From Cycas panzhihuaensis (Eukaryota > Cycadophyta): a DNA stretch of 64,000 nt. The DNA lies in the NCBI GenBank assembly GCA_023213395.1, contig CM041465.1, positions 56,675,741-56,739,740 of the forward strand. The letters are read 5' to 3'. The notes under the pieces were generated by a model that worked only from the letters and a program-made list of their open reading frames with translations, had not been told where the DNA came from and ran no database searches. This document shows, one piece after another, positions 11,925 to 23,999 of this stretch (the first letter of the stretch is position 1; each line of letters starts with the position of its first letter). The translations under genes were made by a program, and so were the position numbers.

Positions 11925-13127
11925 CTTTCACAAATAAGAACCTCCTTAGCCTCTCAAATCTTTCACGACTCAAATCCTTAGTGAGAATATTAGCAACCTA
12001 GTCCTTAGTTGGGTAATACACCAACTCAATTGCCCTGCTCTACACCTACTTTCGAATAAAATGATAATGTATCTCCACATGCTTTGTCCTTACATGGAAG
12101 ACAAGATTCTTTGACAGTTGGATTCCACCTCGATTGTTGCAAAATAGTAATGCAGGATCATCCTATAAAATCTCAAAGTGTCCAAGTAGTCTCGCTAGCC
12201 AAATTGTCTCACAAGTAGTTGTAACTCTAGCTTTGTACTCTGCTTCTACAAAAGACAAGGAGATAGTTGTCTGTTTTTTGCTACACTAAAAAATCATACC
12301 AAAACTAGATGTAAACACATACCCTAAAGTAGATCTATGGTCATCAACAGCTCCATCCCAATCTAAGTCAGTATAGCCATGCACTTTGAACTCATCAAAT
12401 CTAGAAAACAAGAGTCCAAATCTGATGGTGCCCTTGGCATACCTCAATATGCACTTTGTTACCTTCTAATGAGAGATGGATGGAGCACTCATAAAGCAAC
12501 CTATGACACCAACAACATAACTGACATTATGCCTAATATTAGTGAGGTAAATGAAGCAACCCACTAATTGTCTATACAAAGTACAATCAACAGTCCTATC
12601 ATCTGCCTCCTTAGTCAATTTGAGGCTAGTCATTGGCTTACAATCCTCCATATGGAAATGCTTTAGCAAACTATGTGCATACTTGGACTGAGATACAAAT
12701 ATGTTGTTACCATTATTCCAAAACTCCATACCAAGATAGTAGTGTAGAATGCCAAGGCTAAACATTTCAAAATCTTTAGAAAGATGCTTCTTGATATAGT
12801 TGATCTGTGAAGTGTTGTTGCCAGTGATAATAATATCCATCCTTATTTTTAATATACAAGTTGTGATCTAATTCACACTCGGTGAATCCATAAGAGATGA
12901 AGTACTCATAAATGCATGAATACCATGCCCTTAGTATTTGCTTAAGGCCATACATGTCTTTCTTTAACGTGCATATAAAATGCTCTCTGACAACCTGCAC
13001 CAAGCCTTCGGGCTACTACATATATACCTCCTCATCTAGAATGCTATGAAGCAAATCACCCTTAACATCCATTTGGTGGAGCTCCCAACCAAAATGAGAT
13101 GCAAGATTAACTGGCATTCAAATAGTG
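11925..13127 (-). pseudogene. Copia RT C-terminus and RNase H, broken
   Basis: Reverse transcriptase and RNase H of a Ty1/copia element. Starting from the right, the minus strand shows 'WELHQMDVKGDLLH' (about 13080), 'YGLKQ', 'FTECELDHNLYI', 'LGMEF', 'SQSKYAHSLLKHF' and 'YRQLVG'. The copia RNase H signature then follows: 'GYTDLDWDGAVDDHRSTLGY' (about 12370-12310), 'SLSFVEAEYKA' and 'IHYHFIRK' near 12060. This signature separates it from the Ty3 elements elsewhere. Several frameshifts (for example near 12840 and 12990) and stops inactivate it. The catalytic 'YVDD' region is not intact. Confidence 0.8.
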
Positions 13128-13681
13128 GCCATTGTTTCCCGGCTCCTGGGAATGGACATGGATGCCATCTTTCAGGTAAGCATAGGTACATTTCTAACCT
13201 TGCCTTTCATTAACTTCATAATATAATTGAATGCTCATTAGACTCGTTCTGCATGCTATTGATTGATTGCATGATTGTTATGCCTGGCTTGCCTGCCCAC
13301 TTATGCTTGAACCTATTACTTTAGCCTATGATGACTCGGGATAAACGTCCCATGGCACCACATGGCTCTCCACCATGCCTCCATAACATCGTCAAGTACT
13401 CTTAGCTCCCACAACTTGTTTTTTTGGCGTAATGTGATCCTTAATGACCCGTTTAGGCCTGATCACCCTCCTCACTTGCCACTTGTCTCTTATTAGGGCC
13501 TAGTTACCACCTTTTCCTTCTTATCGTGGTCCCACCAACACCTAAAGTCTCCTAGATGCCCCAACAACTCACTATTTTGCTCTTTCGGGGTCTAGGACCC
13601 TTTTTGGGGGAGCCTTCCAGGCTCCCCTTTGTTTTTTCGCCTTGTTTTGAGCGCACTGCGACACTATTCGTGGTACCGTGG

Positions 13682-13707
13682 CAAACTTTGCAGTACTGCG
13701 AAGTTTG
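13682..13707 (+). promoter_or_regulatory. Palindrome upstream of the TATA region in LTR A
   Basis: CAAACTTTGCAG and CTGCGAAGTTTG flank a central TA; only one base pair mismatches across the 26 bp. It lies about 135 bp before the TATA box. Equivalent palindromes occur in the other Tat-like LTRs, which suggests a protein-binding site in U3. The function is inferred. Confidence 0.6.
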
Positions 13708-13841
13708 GTGCGGTGTGACTGTCCACTTACAATTTTTGGCCTAGCAACGGCCAGTTTTGCATTAATTATAAAATTGACACATGGCATCAAGTTGTTTCGC
13801 ACCTAGGCTGAGCCCTAATCACTCGATAGGTTAGGGTTGGG

Positions 13842-13848
13842 TATAAAA
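13842..13848 (+). promoter_or_regulatory. TATA box of LTR A
   Basis: TATAAAA set in the conserved block TTAGGGTTGGGTATAAAAACC. The same block occurs in F (about 33860-33885, TTTAAAA) and, reversed, in both E LTRs (about 45085 and 56662). Its conservation across subfamilies makes a core promoter likely. Confidence 0.65.
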
Positions 13849-16292
13849 ACCCAATTTTTAGCTCATTCTCTTCTTCTTGGCTCACCTTTGGAAAAAAAAG
13901 AAAGCTCTTCTTCAACTACCTCCTACTCTCCACTCTTTCTTCTTCCGTCCTTAGGACAAAAACCCTAAGCCATAGGTCTACAGAAGTCTGATCCGGATAG
14001 GTCCTCCTCTCAAGTGCTCCTTCAAGTCATTAGCATCAAGTTTTCTTTGTAAGTTTCATTCCTTCCTCACGCCGTTGAAGGGATCTCTCGTCCATCCTTC
14101 AAGGGAGACCCTCTTCTCCCAACCACCTTATGAGGTAAAAACTGTTTCAAATCAGTTTCAGCAGGGATTTTCAGGCTTGCATTTTGTTGTCTCTTTCTTT
14201 TGGCAGTGGCATGTTTTGCATATTATTCTAGTTTTTTATATGAACCCCCTCCATACACTTCTCCTTCAGAAGGCAAATCCTTCCTCCTCTCGGCTTACTC
14301 CCTTCAAACCTTGAGGTTTCTCCTGAGTTTCCACTAAGAAGGTTGAGGGAAAAGATTGCAGAATAGGGAGAAAGGAGTTTAAGGCTAGGGTTTTGACCCT
14401 CTTGGCCATCTCCTCTAGGGCAGCCCCCTACCCTTTGCAACTTTTCTCGCCCTATACCTATCTTGCACACCTAGAAACCCTTAAGGGAAGGGATTCCGCT
14501 AGTTGTAGCATTAGCAGTTGCTTGCAACGCCTACAACTAGTCCTCATACGCCACTAAAATCTAATTTTTTTAGCAGGTCTTCATAGTTTGCAAATTCCTA
14601 CCCTCATCTTGCAAATCTTGCAAAAGTTGCATATTGCAACTTTTGCATGTTTTGCAACTTTTATTGTTCACAAACTTTGTCACTTTTCCTATTGCTTGAA
14701 AGCCATAACTTCTTGCTTGATCCACTAGTTTAGAGCACTTGGGTGTGTGGAGGTGCCCTACTTGGAGCGCTGGCCATTCCGAGGCTATCTTTCTCTCCAT
14801 TTCTACCCCCATTTCTCCCATGGTTGTTTGAGCATTTCGCATGCATATAAAGCAAAGTTTGAACTACACATTGTGTTTATTTAAAAGAGCATTTATATAA
14901 GATCACGCTCTTCTCTTTTAGCAAACATACACATATATATACGAATGCATATTTGCTCTCATGTATATCTAACACCCGTGGGAGGAGAAACCAACTTGTT
15001 GTGCATGTCTCACTTTTTTTGAAGCAAGATTATCGTGGAAGGTATGAACATTCCTTTTATTTTCACTACTTTACTTTGAACTTTCGTTTTTCATTGCAAC
15101 TCCTTTCTTTTGGTTTCTTTCCGCACTAGCTCTTGGGGAAGGTAAGGAAGCCCCACTGGTATTTCTCCTACAACACCAACCATGGCGAGGAGTGCTAGGT
15201 AGGTGAAAGAAGATCGTAAAGAAAGGAGAATGGTTTGCTACACCAGTCGTCCCGGTCCCAGGTGCACCTTCTCCTACCTTATCTTCTTTTTCATCCTTCT
15301 CCCCCTCTTCCAAAGGAAAAAAGAGATAAGGAAAGGTTACACATACATTTTTGCTTGCGGATTGCTCAATTTACACTCATTAGGGAAAGAAATAAGCCCT
15401 TTGCACTTATAGGCATTAACCTCACTAGTTAAACAATCTCCTACCTTCATTGCATTCCCGTTCCCCTTTTTTGCATGACTCTTGCATCTATTAGGGTAAG
15501 GGTACAAAGGGTTACAAGCTCTTCTATCACTACTTTTTTTTCCCATGCACTACCAGGGTAGTTTGCATTAATTTCTACTCTCTTTTATGCGATTTCTTGT
15601 CCTCTTGGTTCCTTTGCTTTTATTGCCATTCGTAAAAGAAAAGATAGAGAGGCGAGAATCAAAAGAGGGTGTTATTGTTCTTTTCCTTCTTCTTTTAATT
15701 TGCAATAAATCAGTAATAGCAACACTTCATACCATTGCACTACCCATCTAAAGCAAAATAGAAATATACCACATAGAATCTTATCCACCTAGTTACCCAC
15801 CTAGTGCGTGGAAACCTTAGGAGAGCCCTCCTTTAGGTGCCCCTATGGTAAGGCCTCATCTTGTCTTACCCCCATTTAGGAGTTGGTCCTTCTACCCAAT
15901 CTCCTCTTTGCATCTTTGCTATTTCGCTACTCCTTTCTTGTCCATAGGCACCCCCTTCTCCATTAGGGTCTGCCTCCCTCTTTTCCCTCCTTCTTGGGAA
16001 AAGTGCCTTTTCATCTCATCTCTCCTTCCTCCACTAGTCAGGATAGGAGAGTCCCTTTTAAAGCTACTCGGCAAATAAAGGTAGCCCTTGCCCATCTTGA
16101 ATCTGAGAAGGTGCTCATAGTAAGGGAAGGTTTGTGCACCATTTGCGGGTCCTCGAACCTATGTTTTAATGCACAGACGCCCTTTGTGGGTAATCCTTTC
16201 TTCTGTTTCTAAGGATCCTTTAGCCCTGTGATTGCCAATTGTATAGGCTTGATCCCCTTGTATCTGGTGACCCCCCAGAGGTGTGCTTCCAC

Positions 16293-16317
16293 TGGCGACC
16301 ATACTAGAGACTCGCCA
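16293..16317 (+). other. Primer-binding site of element A
   Basis: TGGCGACCATAC...ACTCGCCA starts two bases after the LTR. It is not the initiator-Met site used by element D. TGGCGAC...GGGGA-type sites are known from Tat/Ogre-lineage elements and are usually ascribed to another tRNA. The outer TGGCGA/TCGCCA arms are self-complementary. Confidence 0.65.
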
Positions 16318-16544
16318 GTAAAGGATCTATCCTAGTTTCCTTTCTGTTGGCATTGCCTCTCCTTTTGGTAGTCCTTCTTGATTTGTTGGGAAACCTCTGA
16401 CATCTTTCATTTTGTTACCCCTCCTCCTTCCAAATCTTAGGAAGGACTTGTATGCGATGATTCTCTCATCGTTTGTGAGGTCTCCCTCCTTCTTTGGAAG
16501 ACTCTCCTTATTCCTCCCTTCTGTCGTATGATTCTGAATTAGCT

Positions 16545-17107
16545 ATGGAGGGATTCCCTTCGGATTGAGCATATCATGCCTATGTTTCTGAAACTCAGCA
16601 ACCTTCAACTTCTTTCCAAGGTCCCACCTAAGAGGGTAAAGACCCCATCTTCTATCCGGGTGATCAAGAGCACCCGCATGTCCATCATCTTTCCATTCAT
16701 GATGTGGAACCTTCTTCCCCCCATGGAGTATCACCATCTTAGTGATAATGCCCATGAGGATTGCCTTGTGGGGTCCACTTCGTATGAGGATCCTTCAACC
16801 TCATACGAGCAAGTGGGAACCCCTCCTGCGAATGTGGTAGAAGCGCTTAATCAATACTTCCAAACGGCTAGTCTCCAACCACCTCCCAAGTGATTGGAAA
16901 GTATCTTGCGAAGCATGGCACCCTCCTCCTCCACATCTGCACCCTCACACTCATCCCATTCAACTTTACTATCTACAATGGGTCCATCCCTCATTGCTCC
17001 TTTCTCTTCTTGTGGTCCACATTCTTTAGGGGCCACTCAAGGTATGCCCACTTCCCAACTTGGGTTGAGTATACCTCCTCCTAGTCAAGCAACCATGCCT
17101 CGATAGC
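16545..17107 (+). pseudogene. Element A gag, N-terminal part
   Basis: Begins with ATG in the same context as the gag starts of B (19891), E (54016) and F (36521), whose proteins all start MEGFP or a close variant and contain 'YHAYVSES'-like sequence. A frameshift and a stop replace the conserved Trp within the first ten codons. The proline-rich N-terminal segment continues until element B cuts it at 17107. The rest of the gene is at 30364-32061. Confidence 0.65.
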
Positions 17108-19625
17108 TGTTTCCGGCTATCGGGGAATGGACTTATGACACATCGACCTGAGGTTTGTGCGGTATATGCCTTTACTTTGCTTACTTATGATCGTTGCGAT
17201 GGTGGGAATGGTTTGATTGACATGTGCACATCCATATGCACTGTTTGATTGCTTGTTCATTATGCATGTGCCCTAACGGCACCTTTTAGCCTATGACGAC
17301 TCACAGTAGGGGGCATTCATCGTGAATCGACACCGTATGGCATACAACCACCCACAGCGTCTCCATGGTCTTTCGGGATTCTTTTGCCGGCCTGTTTATG
17401 CGTGTTACAGGCGCTTATGTTGCAAACCCTTTCTAAGCCTGGTTTAACCCTTAGTTAGGTCTTTTTGCACCGTTTGAGCACATGCCCATGACTTAAAACT
17501 GCTCTTGACTAATGTATTTTGAGTTTAATTTATGATTTTACCTTAAAAACCTGATTTCTTACTTTAATTTTCTGTTTTTTTGGGTTTCGGTTCCGTACCG
17601 CGGTAAATTAAGCGGTACCGCGGAGTTTCGGGCGGTACCAGTGCGTACCGCGATAAACTTAGCGGTACCGCTAAGTTTATCGCGGTACGACTGTTTAAAA
17701 TTTAAAAAAAAAGAGAAACCACGCGACAGTGGCCGCGATTTTTCGCGAATCTGCCGCGTGGCTCCCAACGTTCACTTGCTTCACTCGAGACATAAAAACC
17801 ATTTTTTCATTCATTGGCATCATTTATTCACCTCACTTTTCAACTTTCCTAGAGCATTTTCTTCACAAAGAGACAAAGAACAAAAACAGTGAGAAGAGAC
17901 ATCCTCCTACAGCTGTGGATCAGAGGTACAAAGGGCTGCTATTCTTTGGAGTTGCGGGGCCATTGCTTGCCCCTCACAGACTCCGTTCTAAGCACTCTTC
18001 CTCTTCATACATTCTCAAGGCTTTCAAGAGGATTTTTCACCAAGAAAGACCATCGCAAGGAGCCATTTCCAAGCTTTTGACTTGCATGAGGTTCCACTAC
18101 CTTATTCTCTTGCAAGGGACATGCAACAACACCTCATAGGCATTGGTTGGACCTGCACCAAGCTTCCAAGGACCTACATGCTCTCATTTCTCATCATTGG
18201 AGGTATTTGGTGTCCCTTGTTAAGTGCTTTTTTTGCTTATTTCTTCATTGCTTACTTGCAAATCTTTTCCTCTCTTTGTACATGTATTTCCTTGAGTTTC
18301 CCTTGATCATTTGATGCAAATAACCGTAGCGGTTGTGGCCCATTGGAGTGTTGCCCTAGGCTAGGCCTAGTTTCTCACTTGCCCCCCCTAAACCCATCCT
18401 TTTCCTCCAACCCTTCTCTTTCGCCATTTCTTGGGCAAGCATAAAGGGTTACACGAGGGTTAGAGGGAGATAGGCGGGGTTAGTCCCCGATCGTCCTACT
18501 CCCCAAGGGTTCCGTCCCTTATCCTCTCCCCTTTATCTCCCGCTTTTGTTTAGGAAGCAGGGCTAGAGAAGCTTTGGAGAGTCGGTTTGAATACCGTCTT
18601 GGTATAGGCTATCCGTTGCTACCACGATCTGTTACATGCTAGCATCGCTTCCCTTATATCTGTGGAGACCTCTCGTGGGTGAGTTAGCCATCCCGAGGCT
18701 ACACTCAATCCGTTTGGTGCGTTGGTGGTGTATGTCGATTGCATATGTGTCGTGTGACTTCGTTTCCTTACATTGCATGTTAGTGCCTAACAGTATCTTC
18801 CTAGCTTAGTTTATTTTACTTGCGGCACATATATACATACCTTTTTGTATCTCGTAGCCTCTCTCTCGAGAGGAAGGTATTACCTTATTTGCTTGCGGGG
18901 CGTTGAACAAAGGCGCATAGGGTCGACCGTTCTTGGGTCGGCAGCTTGTTTAGTACGTTCTCCCTTTTGTTTGTGTCGCTTTGAGCTTTATTATTTTATC
19001 GTTTGATTTAGTTAGTGTTTATTTGCTTTCGGGAGGTAAGTGATCCCCATCACCGCTTCAGCAAGCGTCGCATCGAGGAGGACGACGGGAGGAAGCGCAA
19101 CGTGACGGACACTGCGTCTCGGCCCAACCGCCGGATCGGTATTCTCCGCTCACCTTCCATACCCTTTTTCGTGCTCTTACGTTTCTTTACACTTGCTTTA
19201 GTAGTTAAAGAACATAAGAAAAAGGGAAGAAATAACTATTTAGTTTGTACTTGCTTTTTACTCGCATTTACTTTACTTGTACATTTCTTTGCTATACCCA
19301 GCGTATTATGGTATTTGAGATCCTGGACCGATCCCTCCTTAGCCGCTCTTGCATATATTTTACCGTGACACGTTCGGTTGGTTGCCCCTTCGCTTTCTCA
19401 TTGCCTTGAGAAGTAGCGGCGTGAAGTTCCTTTTCCCTTCCGGCCATCCAAGGGTAGGAGGGTCTCGCCTTACTGCGGCTACAGAAGCAACCAGGCACCT
19501 TGCGATCCGTGCCGCGCTCGGCGCCGCGGACGTCCGCGGTATGATCCTCGTTCTTTAGCCTATTAGCCACTGTGGTTTTGTGTCCTTCCGCTAGGCGTTG
19601 GATCATTGCCCGTGGAAGCGTTTCC
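17108..19625 (+). repeat. 5' LTR of element B (2518 bp)
   Basis: Starts TGTTTCCGGCTATC and ends GCGTTTCC, where the 3' copy ends GCGTTTCA. It is nearly identical to 27843-30363 over long AT-rich runs, with small length differences clustered at G/C-rich spots. It contains a perfect 46-bp palindrome (17644-17689) and the conserved TAGCC/GGCTA hairpin at 18683-18703. Confidence 0.9.
17644..17689 (+). promoter_or_regulatory. Perfect 46-bp palindrome in U3 of LTR B
   Basis: Two 20-base arms flank a central GGTACC (arm: CGTACCGCGATAAACTTAGC), with no mismatch. A second, imperfect copy of the same theme precedes it (about 17595-17640, AAATTAAGCGGTACCGC). In the 3' LTR the site is degraded (about 28356-28402). 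The perfect symmetry in one copy, and conservation of the core in other LTR subfamilies, suggest a cis-regulatory or structural role. Confidence 0.7.
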
Positions 19626-19627
19626 TT

Positions 19628-19643
19628 TGGCGACCATCTGGGG
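19628..19643 (+). other. Primer-binding site of element B
   Basis: TGGCGACCATCTGGGG lies two bases after the LTR, equivalent to the sites in A and F. The TCGCCA second arm seen in A, E and F is not preserved here. Confidence 0.6.
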
Positions 19644-19890
19644 CTGCCGATGAAGGGAGCTAGATCCGCTTCCCGCCGTGTTGGTGCTCTTGCCTTTAGG
19701 TAGGCTCGCATTTTGCGTTTTGAGTTGGGCAACCCCAGCGGGTTTGCGATGCTTTCCTTCCTTTTCCTTTTCGCTTTTCTAACAACGCTCGCGGAGGCGT
19801 TGCATCGGACGTTCTCGCGCGCTTGCGGGGTTTGCCGTTGTTAGAAGACCAATCGTCGCGTTTCATTCCATCGTCGAGCCCGTTTCGGCA

Positions 19891-22080
19891 ATGGAAGGAT
19901 ACCGTCCGATTGGGCCTACCATGCCATGACTTGGGCACTCATGAGTTCCTTCGTCTGATTCGGGAATCCACCGTGAGGGCGAGGATTCCATCTATTACCA
20001 CGATGACCATTTCCACCGAAGATTTTGAGCCTTCCACTCATGCGTGGAAGACGGCTACTCGTGAGACCCGCCACCCCAGCTGGCGAGCCTTACGAGGCGC
20101 CTGAGTCCCCTACCGAAGTCCCTTGACCTCGTATGCTATGAGGATACCCCTCCCGTAGCCAGCGGTCGAGGCGCTTAGCAGTACTTTCGGCGATTCGCGC
20201 AACCGCCTCCTAGATGGTTAGCGGAGATGCTACATAGCGTGGCGTCTTCCTCATCCATGCCCACGTCATCTCTGACGGTTGATACGTCGCGCGCACACCG
20301 TCCTATCTGGTGTCTACCCGGCTCTAAGGCGAGTGTTGCGTTTGCAGATTCTAGTCGTGGTCCCACTTCCTCGGGGCCGTAGCGCGGCATCTTTCCCTCA
20401 ACTCGGGGTTAGTATGCCTTGCTCAAACCAAGCGCCGTGCCACGCCGAGCGTGGCGCCGCAGCGTTTCCTAGTAGGCCTCGAGGCCTGCTAGGCCAGCCG
20501 CCGACCATGTAGGACCCACTCCTCGTATGTCCGAACTTGGGTTGGTGGTCCTTCTCTTTCGTGCCCCTGGCTACACGTCACAACCTTGGGGCGGGCAGGA
20601 AACCACCTCCTGCATGGAGTGGACGGGTTGCACCCATATGGGGTCGCGCCACCTACGGGTGGCCCATATGGGCAAAACCCGTCCCTCACCCCTGTTTCAA
20701 GCGACCGGTAGCGACTCCTGCTGCTGCGGCGGCCTGAGGCGCGCCTCCTTTCAGAACATCTACCGCGGACCCCCTTCCCACAAGGGTGTTTCCTCAAGGA
20801 GGGATGGGACCGACACCCCATCCGTTCCTTTCTTGGGTTGTCGATCCCTTAGCCCAGGCAAGGACACGTCCTTTCGTGGACTATAGGTCGACGCCTCTGT
20901 CCGTTGAGGCGTTGAGGACTAACTTGCCGCCTCACCCTAATGAAGTCCCCAAATTTGATGGGACTTCGTCGCAAGACCCAACCGAACATGTGCGCAGCTT
21001 TTCCATGGCGTGCATCGACTATTGGGCCTACGACCACATCTTGATGAAGCTCTTCCGCTGATCCTTGCGAGGCGGCGCCCTCAAGTGGTTCTACCGCCTA
21101 GGCCCATTCGATCTCCTCATTCCGGCGTTTAGTGGGCGAGTTCGTCAACTATTTTGACGTAGCGCCCATTCGAGGCGGAATGAAGGCGCTTTGTCGCTCA
21201 AACAAGGTCACGATGAGATGAACCGTGACTTTGTGCGGCGTTTTCCGACCTTCTTCATTCCACCAAGGCCACATTGCACGAGGAGTTGAAGAGGATCTCT
21301 TTGTCAACGCGCCGCCCGAGGTGCATGTGGAAGTCCTCAAGATGGGGGCAACCACGTGTGACTCGCCATCTCGAGGTGTTTAGCTTTGGAGGCTATTGAG
21401 ATCCAAGCGGTCTCAAGAAACCTCCCAAGCCCTCGCAACGCCAGCAGGCGCCTCCTCCGTGAAGGAGACCACACCTCCATGACCGCTAGGTCCACCTCTC
21501 ATCCGGCGAGAGGACCCTAGATCCGCTTACCTCGCCATTCGCTCATTCGAGCGCACGCTGCAGGAGCTAAAACTCCAACCTCCTCCATCGCCTACCTCCC
21601 ATGGGCCGTCCCGGACTTCAGTGCGGCACCCCCAAAGGGGCAACACCCGATCTTCTCAAGCAAGGAGGATCGATCCTCCCCTTGAGAAGAGGTGGTGTTC
21701 CATCCACGGGAGTGTTTCCATGACGGCGATCGCGTTGCGGGCACAACACCCACGCGACTCATCCCCGGTGCGAGCATCGAGACCTAACCTCGATCGGCTG
21801 TTCATAGAGACCCGTTCCCCAAACATGGGGAGCGGTCGTGATGTCCAAAGGCGGAAAATCGGGATAGATCTCCGATCCTCGCCCTTCGCATGGTAGAGGG
21901 AAGGGTGTGCGAAGGTCACCTTCCTTGGCGCTCCCCTAACCGGGTGCTCCGTCACCTTCAGCGGTCCGCTATAAGGGAAAGAAGGTTGTCCAATTGCTTG
22001 AGACCACTCGTTATATGCCTTAACTTGGGTCCCAGCCGCTAAAGAGCGGTGGTGCCTCTTCATCGCATCTCACCTTGATC
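19891..22080 (+). pseudogene. Element B gag, frameshifted
   Basis: Structural polyprotein of a Tat-like element. The ATG at 19891 matches the gag start in E and F. The capsid core is clear at 20880-21060: 'STPLSVEALRTNLP', 'VPKFDGTSSQDPTEHVRSF', 'YWAYDHILMKLF'. After a frameshift it continues with 'GALKWFYRL' and 'LKQGHDEMNRDFVRRF' (about 21075-21245). A zinc-knuckle-like Cys-His segment, well preserved in F as WCSVHGECFHEDSQC, is corrupted here at about 21695. At least five frame changes occur, many at G/C-rich spots where bases seem to be missing. These could be real or assembly errors. Confidence 0.75.
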
Positions 22081-22175
22081 CTCTTAGGAAGCCGTTCCTC
22101 AGGAGATTCCTGCGCTCCCAAGACTATTCCCGTCGCCTTGGTCGATTCGACTTTAGAAGGGCGCTTACCCAACCC

Positions 22176-23460
22176 ATGTGGAAGGGTAAGCCCTTTTCTA
22201 TCGTTGACGAGCTCTATACCGTCGCTGCGGGAATGTCCTTAATGGACGTCTTGAGAAGCTGCCCTGAGCAACGTGCTCTTCTTCTTGAAGCTCTTGGCCA
22301 ACAAGTCGCTTCCATCCATGCGATAGGTGCTACCTCCCATGGGCCACTGTCATCTCATTTGATCCTAGGGATCTCCCATCTCCCAAAGAAGCGGGAGAAG
22401 CTCTTGCATTACCCGTTCGTCATTACCATTGACACTCCTGATTGTATCGTAAAGAGGACCATTGTAGATAACGGCTCCTCGGTTAACGCTATGCCTGTGC
22501 GTATGCTCAAGGAGCTAGGCATAGTAGCTCTTGAGTCACGTCCCTTGAAATGCCAAGGGTATGATGGGGCCGAGAAGTCCCTCACGGGGCGCCTCCCTAT
22601 CCCTCACCTTAGGAGGGAAAACCGTTTCTGTCGAAGTTGCTGTACTCGATGTCGATGTAGAGTACAACCTCTTGTTGGGCCGACCATGGCTCGACCAGAT
22701 GGGGGCAGTCTGCTCCACTCAGTGGGGGCAACTTAAATTTGTCCATGAAGGACAAGTTAAAGTTGTCGCTCGTGAGCCTATGCCGTCTCACACCTCTCAT
22801 CCAGCCTGCCAGGCTGTTTTCGATGATGAAGATAGCGATTCCGAGGAGGTTACCCTTCCGTGGGACCTTTGTTTGTGGAGACCGACCTTCATCGGGCCGA
22901 GCCCTATGCCTCGCCATGAGCCAAACCTAGTTAGGTTTGCCCCTATTGGCGTGGGTGGTTACGGTTATTTAGCCGCCATGAGTGATTTTGATTCGGATGG
23001 CGAGGGCTATGGGCCCTCTCCTCGACGTGTCACCCTGGTTTCGCGAGCACCTAGGGGAATATCTCAATCGGATATTCCCGCTCTTCCTCATTCTACATTG
23101 GCTCCCGAGCCGCTGGTCTTAAACCAGCCATTTATCTTACTTTCTCGACCCCCCCGGGCGGTTTCACGTAGGCGCCCACGTCGGCGAGCCACTCGTAGAG
23201 GCACTTCTTCTTCACGTTCTAGATCCTTACCCTGACTAGAGCCACTCCTACTCGGATGCAACCTTGCCACGCCGGTCCGGTGTGCCAAGTCTGTTGCACT
23301 CATCTGGTTCCGACCATAGCAAGTTTACTGGTAGACCTAGCCACACTGGCCCTACTCTTCGTCACCTATCTCCTACCCTGCGTGTGACTACCCCTACCTT
23401 TATGGGGCCTAGGCACACCTCTTCCTCTCCTCGCGCTCCGCAACGAGCCTAAACTACCAT
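22176..23460 (+). pseudogene. Element B aspartic protease and conserved post-protease segment
   Basis: Retroviral-type aspartic protease that would process Gag. 'YPFVITIDTPDCIVKRTIV' leads to 'DNGSSVNAMPVRMLKELG' at about 22460-22520; DNGSS stands where D-S/T-G is canonical. After a frameshift comes 'VLDVDVEYNLLLGRPWLDQM', the C-terminal strand typical of these proteases. A downstream segment conserved in A, E and F follows ('RFAPIGVGGYGYL', acidic 'DFDSDGEG', then an Arg/Ser/Pro-rich tail ending near 23233 and continuing frameshifted to 23452). I do not recognise this last part. No RT follows. Confidence 0.75.
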
Positions 23461-23999
23461 TTTAAATTGTTCCCATTCCTCCCAACCACGGGTGGAATGG
23501 CAATTTAAGATGGATTTTTCTTCAGTTTCGCTTGGGTTCCTCATGGGAACCCGCGTTCCCGTGAGCTCTTGGGAACCTCTGTCTTCCTATTTTGGGCATT
23601 CCCCAAATTAGGACGACGCTGTGGAGTATCGTTACTCCCCTTTTCCATGCTTGTCGTTTCCTTTGCACATTCCGCTATGCTCCCTCGTGGACATGTATGT
23701 CGCCCCATCCTCTAACCTCACACCTCTCGATCGCCTCTACTCACGGTGGATGTGTGTGCTCCTGTTAGACATATGGCCATACATGGAAGGAAACACCTGC
23801 ATACTTTCAATAAGAGATCTACAACAAAAAATCTGCATATCTACACATTTGCATTTCTAAAACAAACAAATATTTACAGCATATAAACATTTACAACATA
23901 CAAAAATATCCATTTACAAAAATAAATCATGCATGCTACCTCTACCATACATGGTACACCATTTCATGTCAAAATGGGGTTCCAATTGCCCCGTATGTA
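23461..23999. other. Element B interior between sense genes and antisense gene
   Basis: Spacer with short frame-broken similarity to the equivalent part of E (about 50560-50250). Both keep a 'MYVAP...'/'MDPH...' to 'WPYM' stretch (23692-23790 here). No domain recognised. Confidence 0.4.

Larger units (their letters stand above)
11553..13132 (-). mobile_element. Ty1/copia element I, 3' end only
   Basis: Minus-strand 3' portion of a Ty1/copia retrotransposon: RT C-terminal half, RNase H, then a 346-bp LTR at the left. At 13132 the RT coding sequence stops abruptly at the TG of element A's LTR, so A inserted into this copia. The upstream half (integrase, protease, gag, 5' LTR) should lie beyond A's right end, outside the window. 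GCCAT (13128-13132) is the candidate target-site duplication made by A. Confidence 0.8.
13133..16291 (+). repeat. 5' LTR of element A (3159 bp)
   Basis: Starts TGTTTCCCGGCTCC and ends GTGCTTCCA, followed by one base and the primer-binding site. The start (TGTTTCC-GGCT-GGAATGGAC) and the end are shared in kind with the LTRs of B, E, F and G. It contains the family landmarks: 'AGCCTATGA' block near 13324, palindrome at 13682-13707, TATA region at 13842, hairpins at 14620-14646 and 14771-14787, and the 'CACAGACGCCCTTTGTGGG' block near 16171. Short ORFs inside it are chance. Confidence 0.85.

Noticed and set aside
17101-17107. Target-site duplication for element B (ATAGC / CCAAC)
   Set aside because: Only two of five bases agree, so no duplication is claimed; the insertion is supported by the split gag instead.
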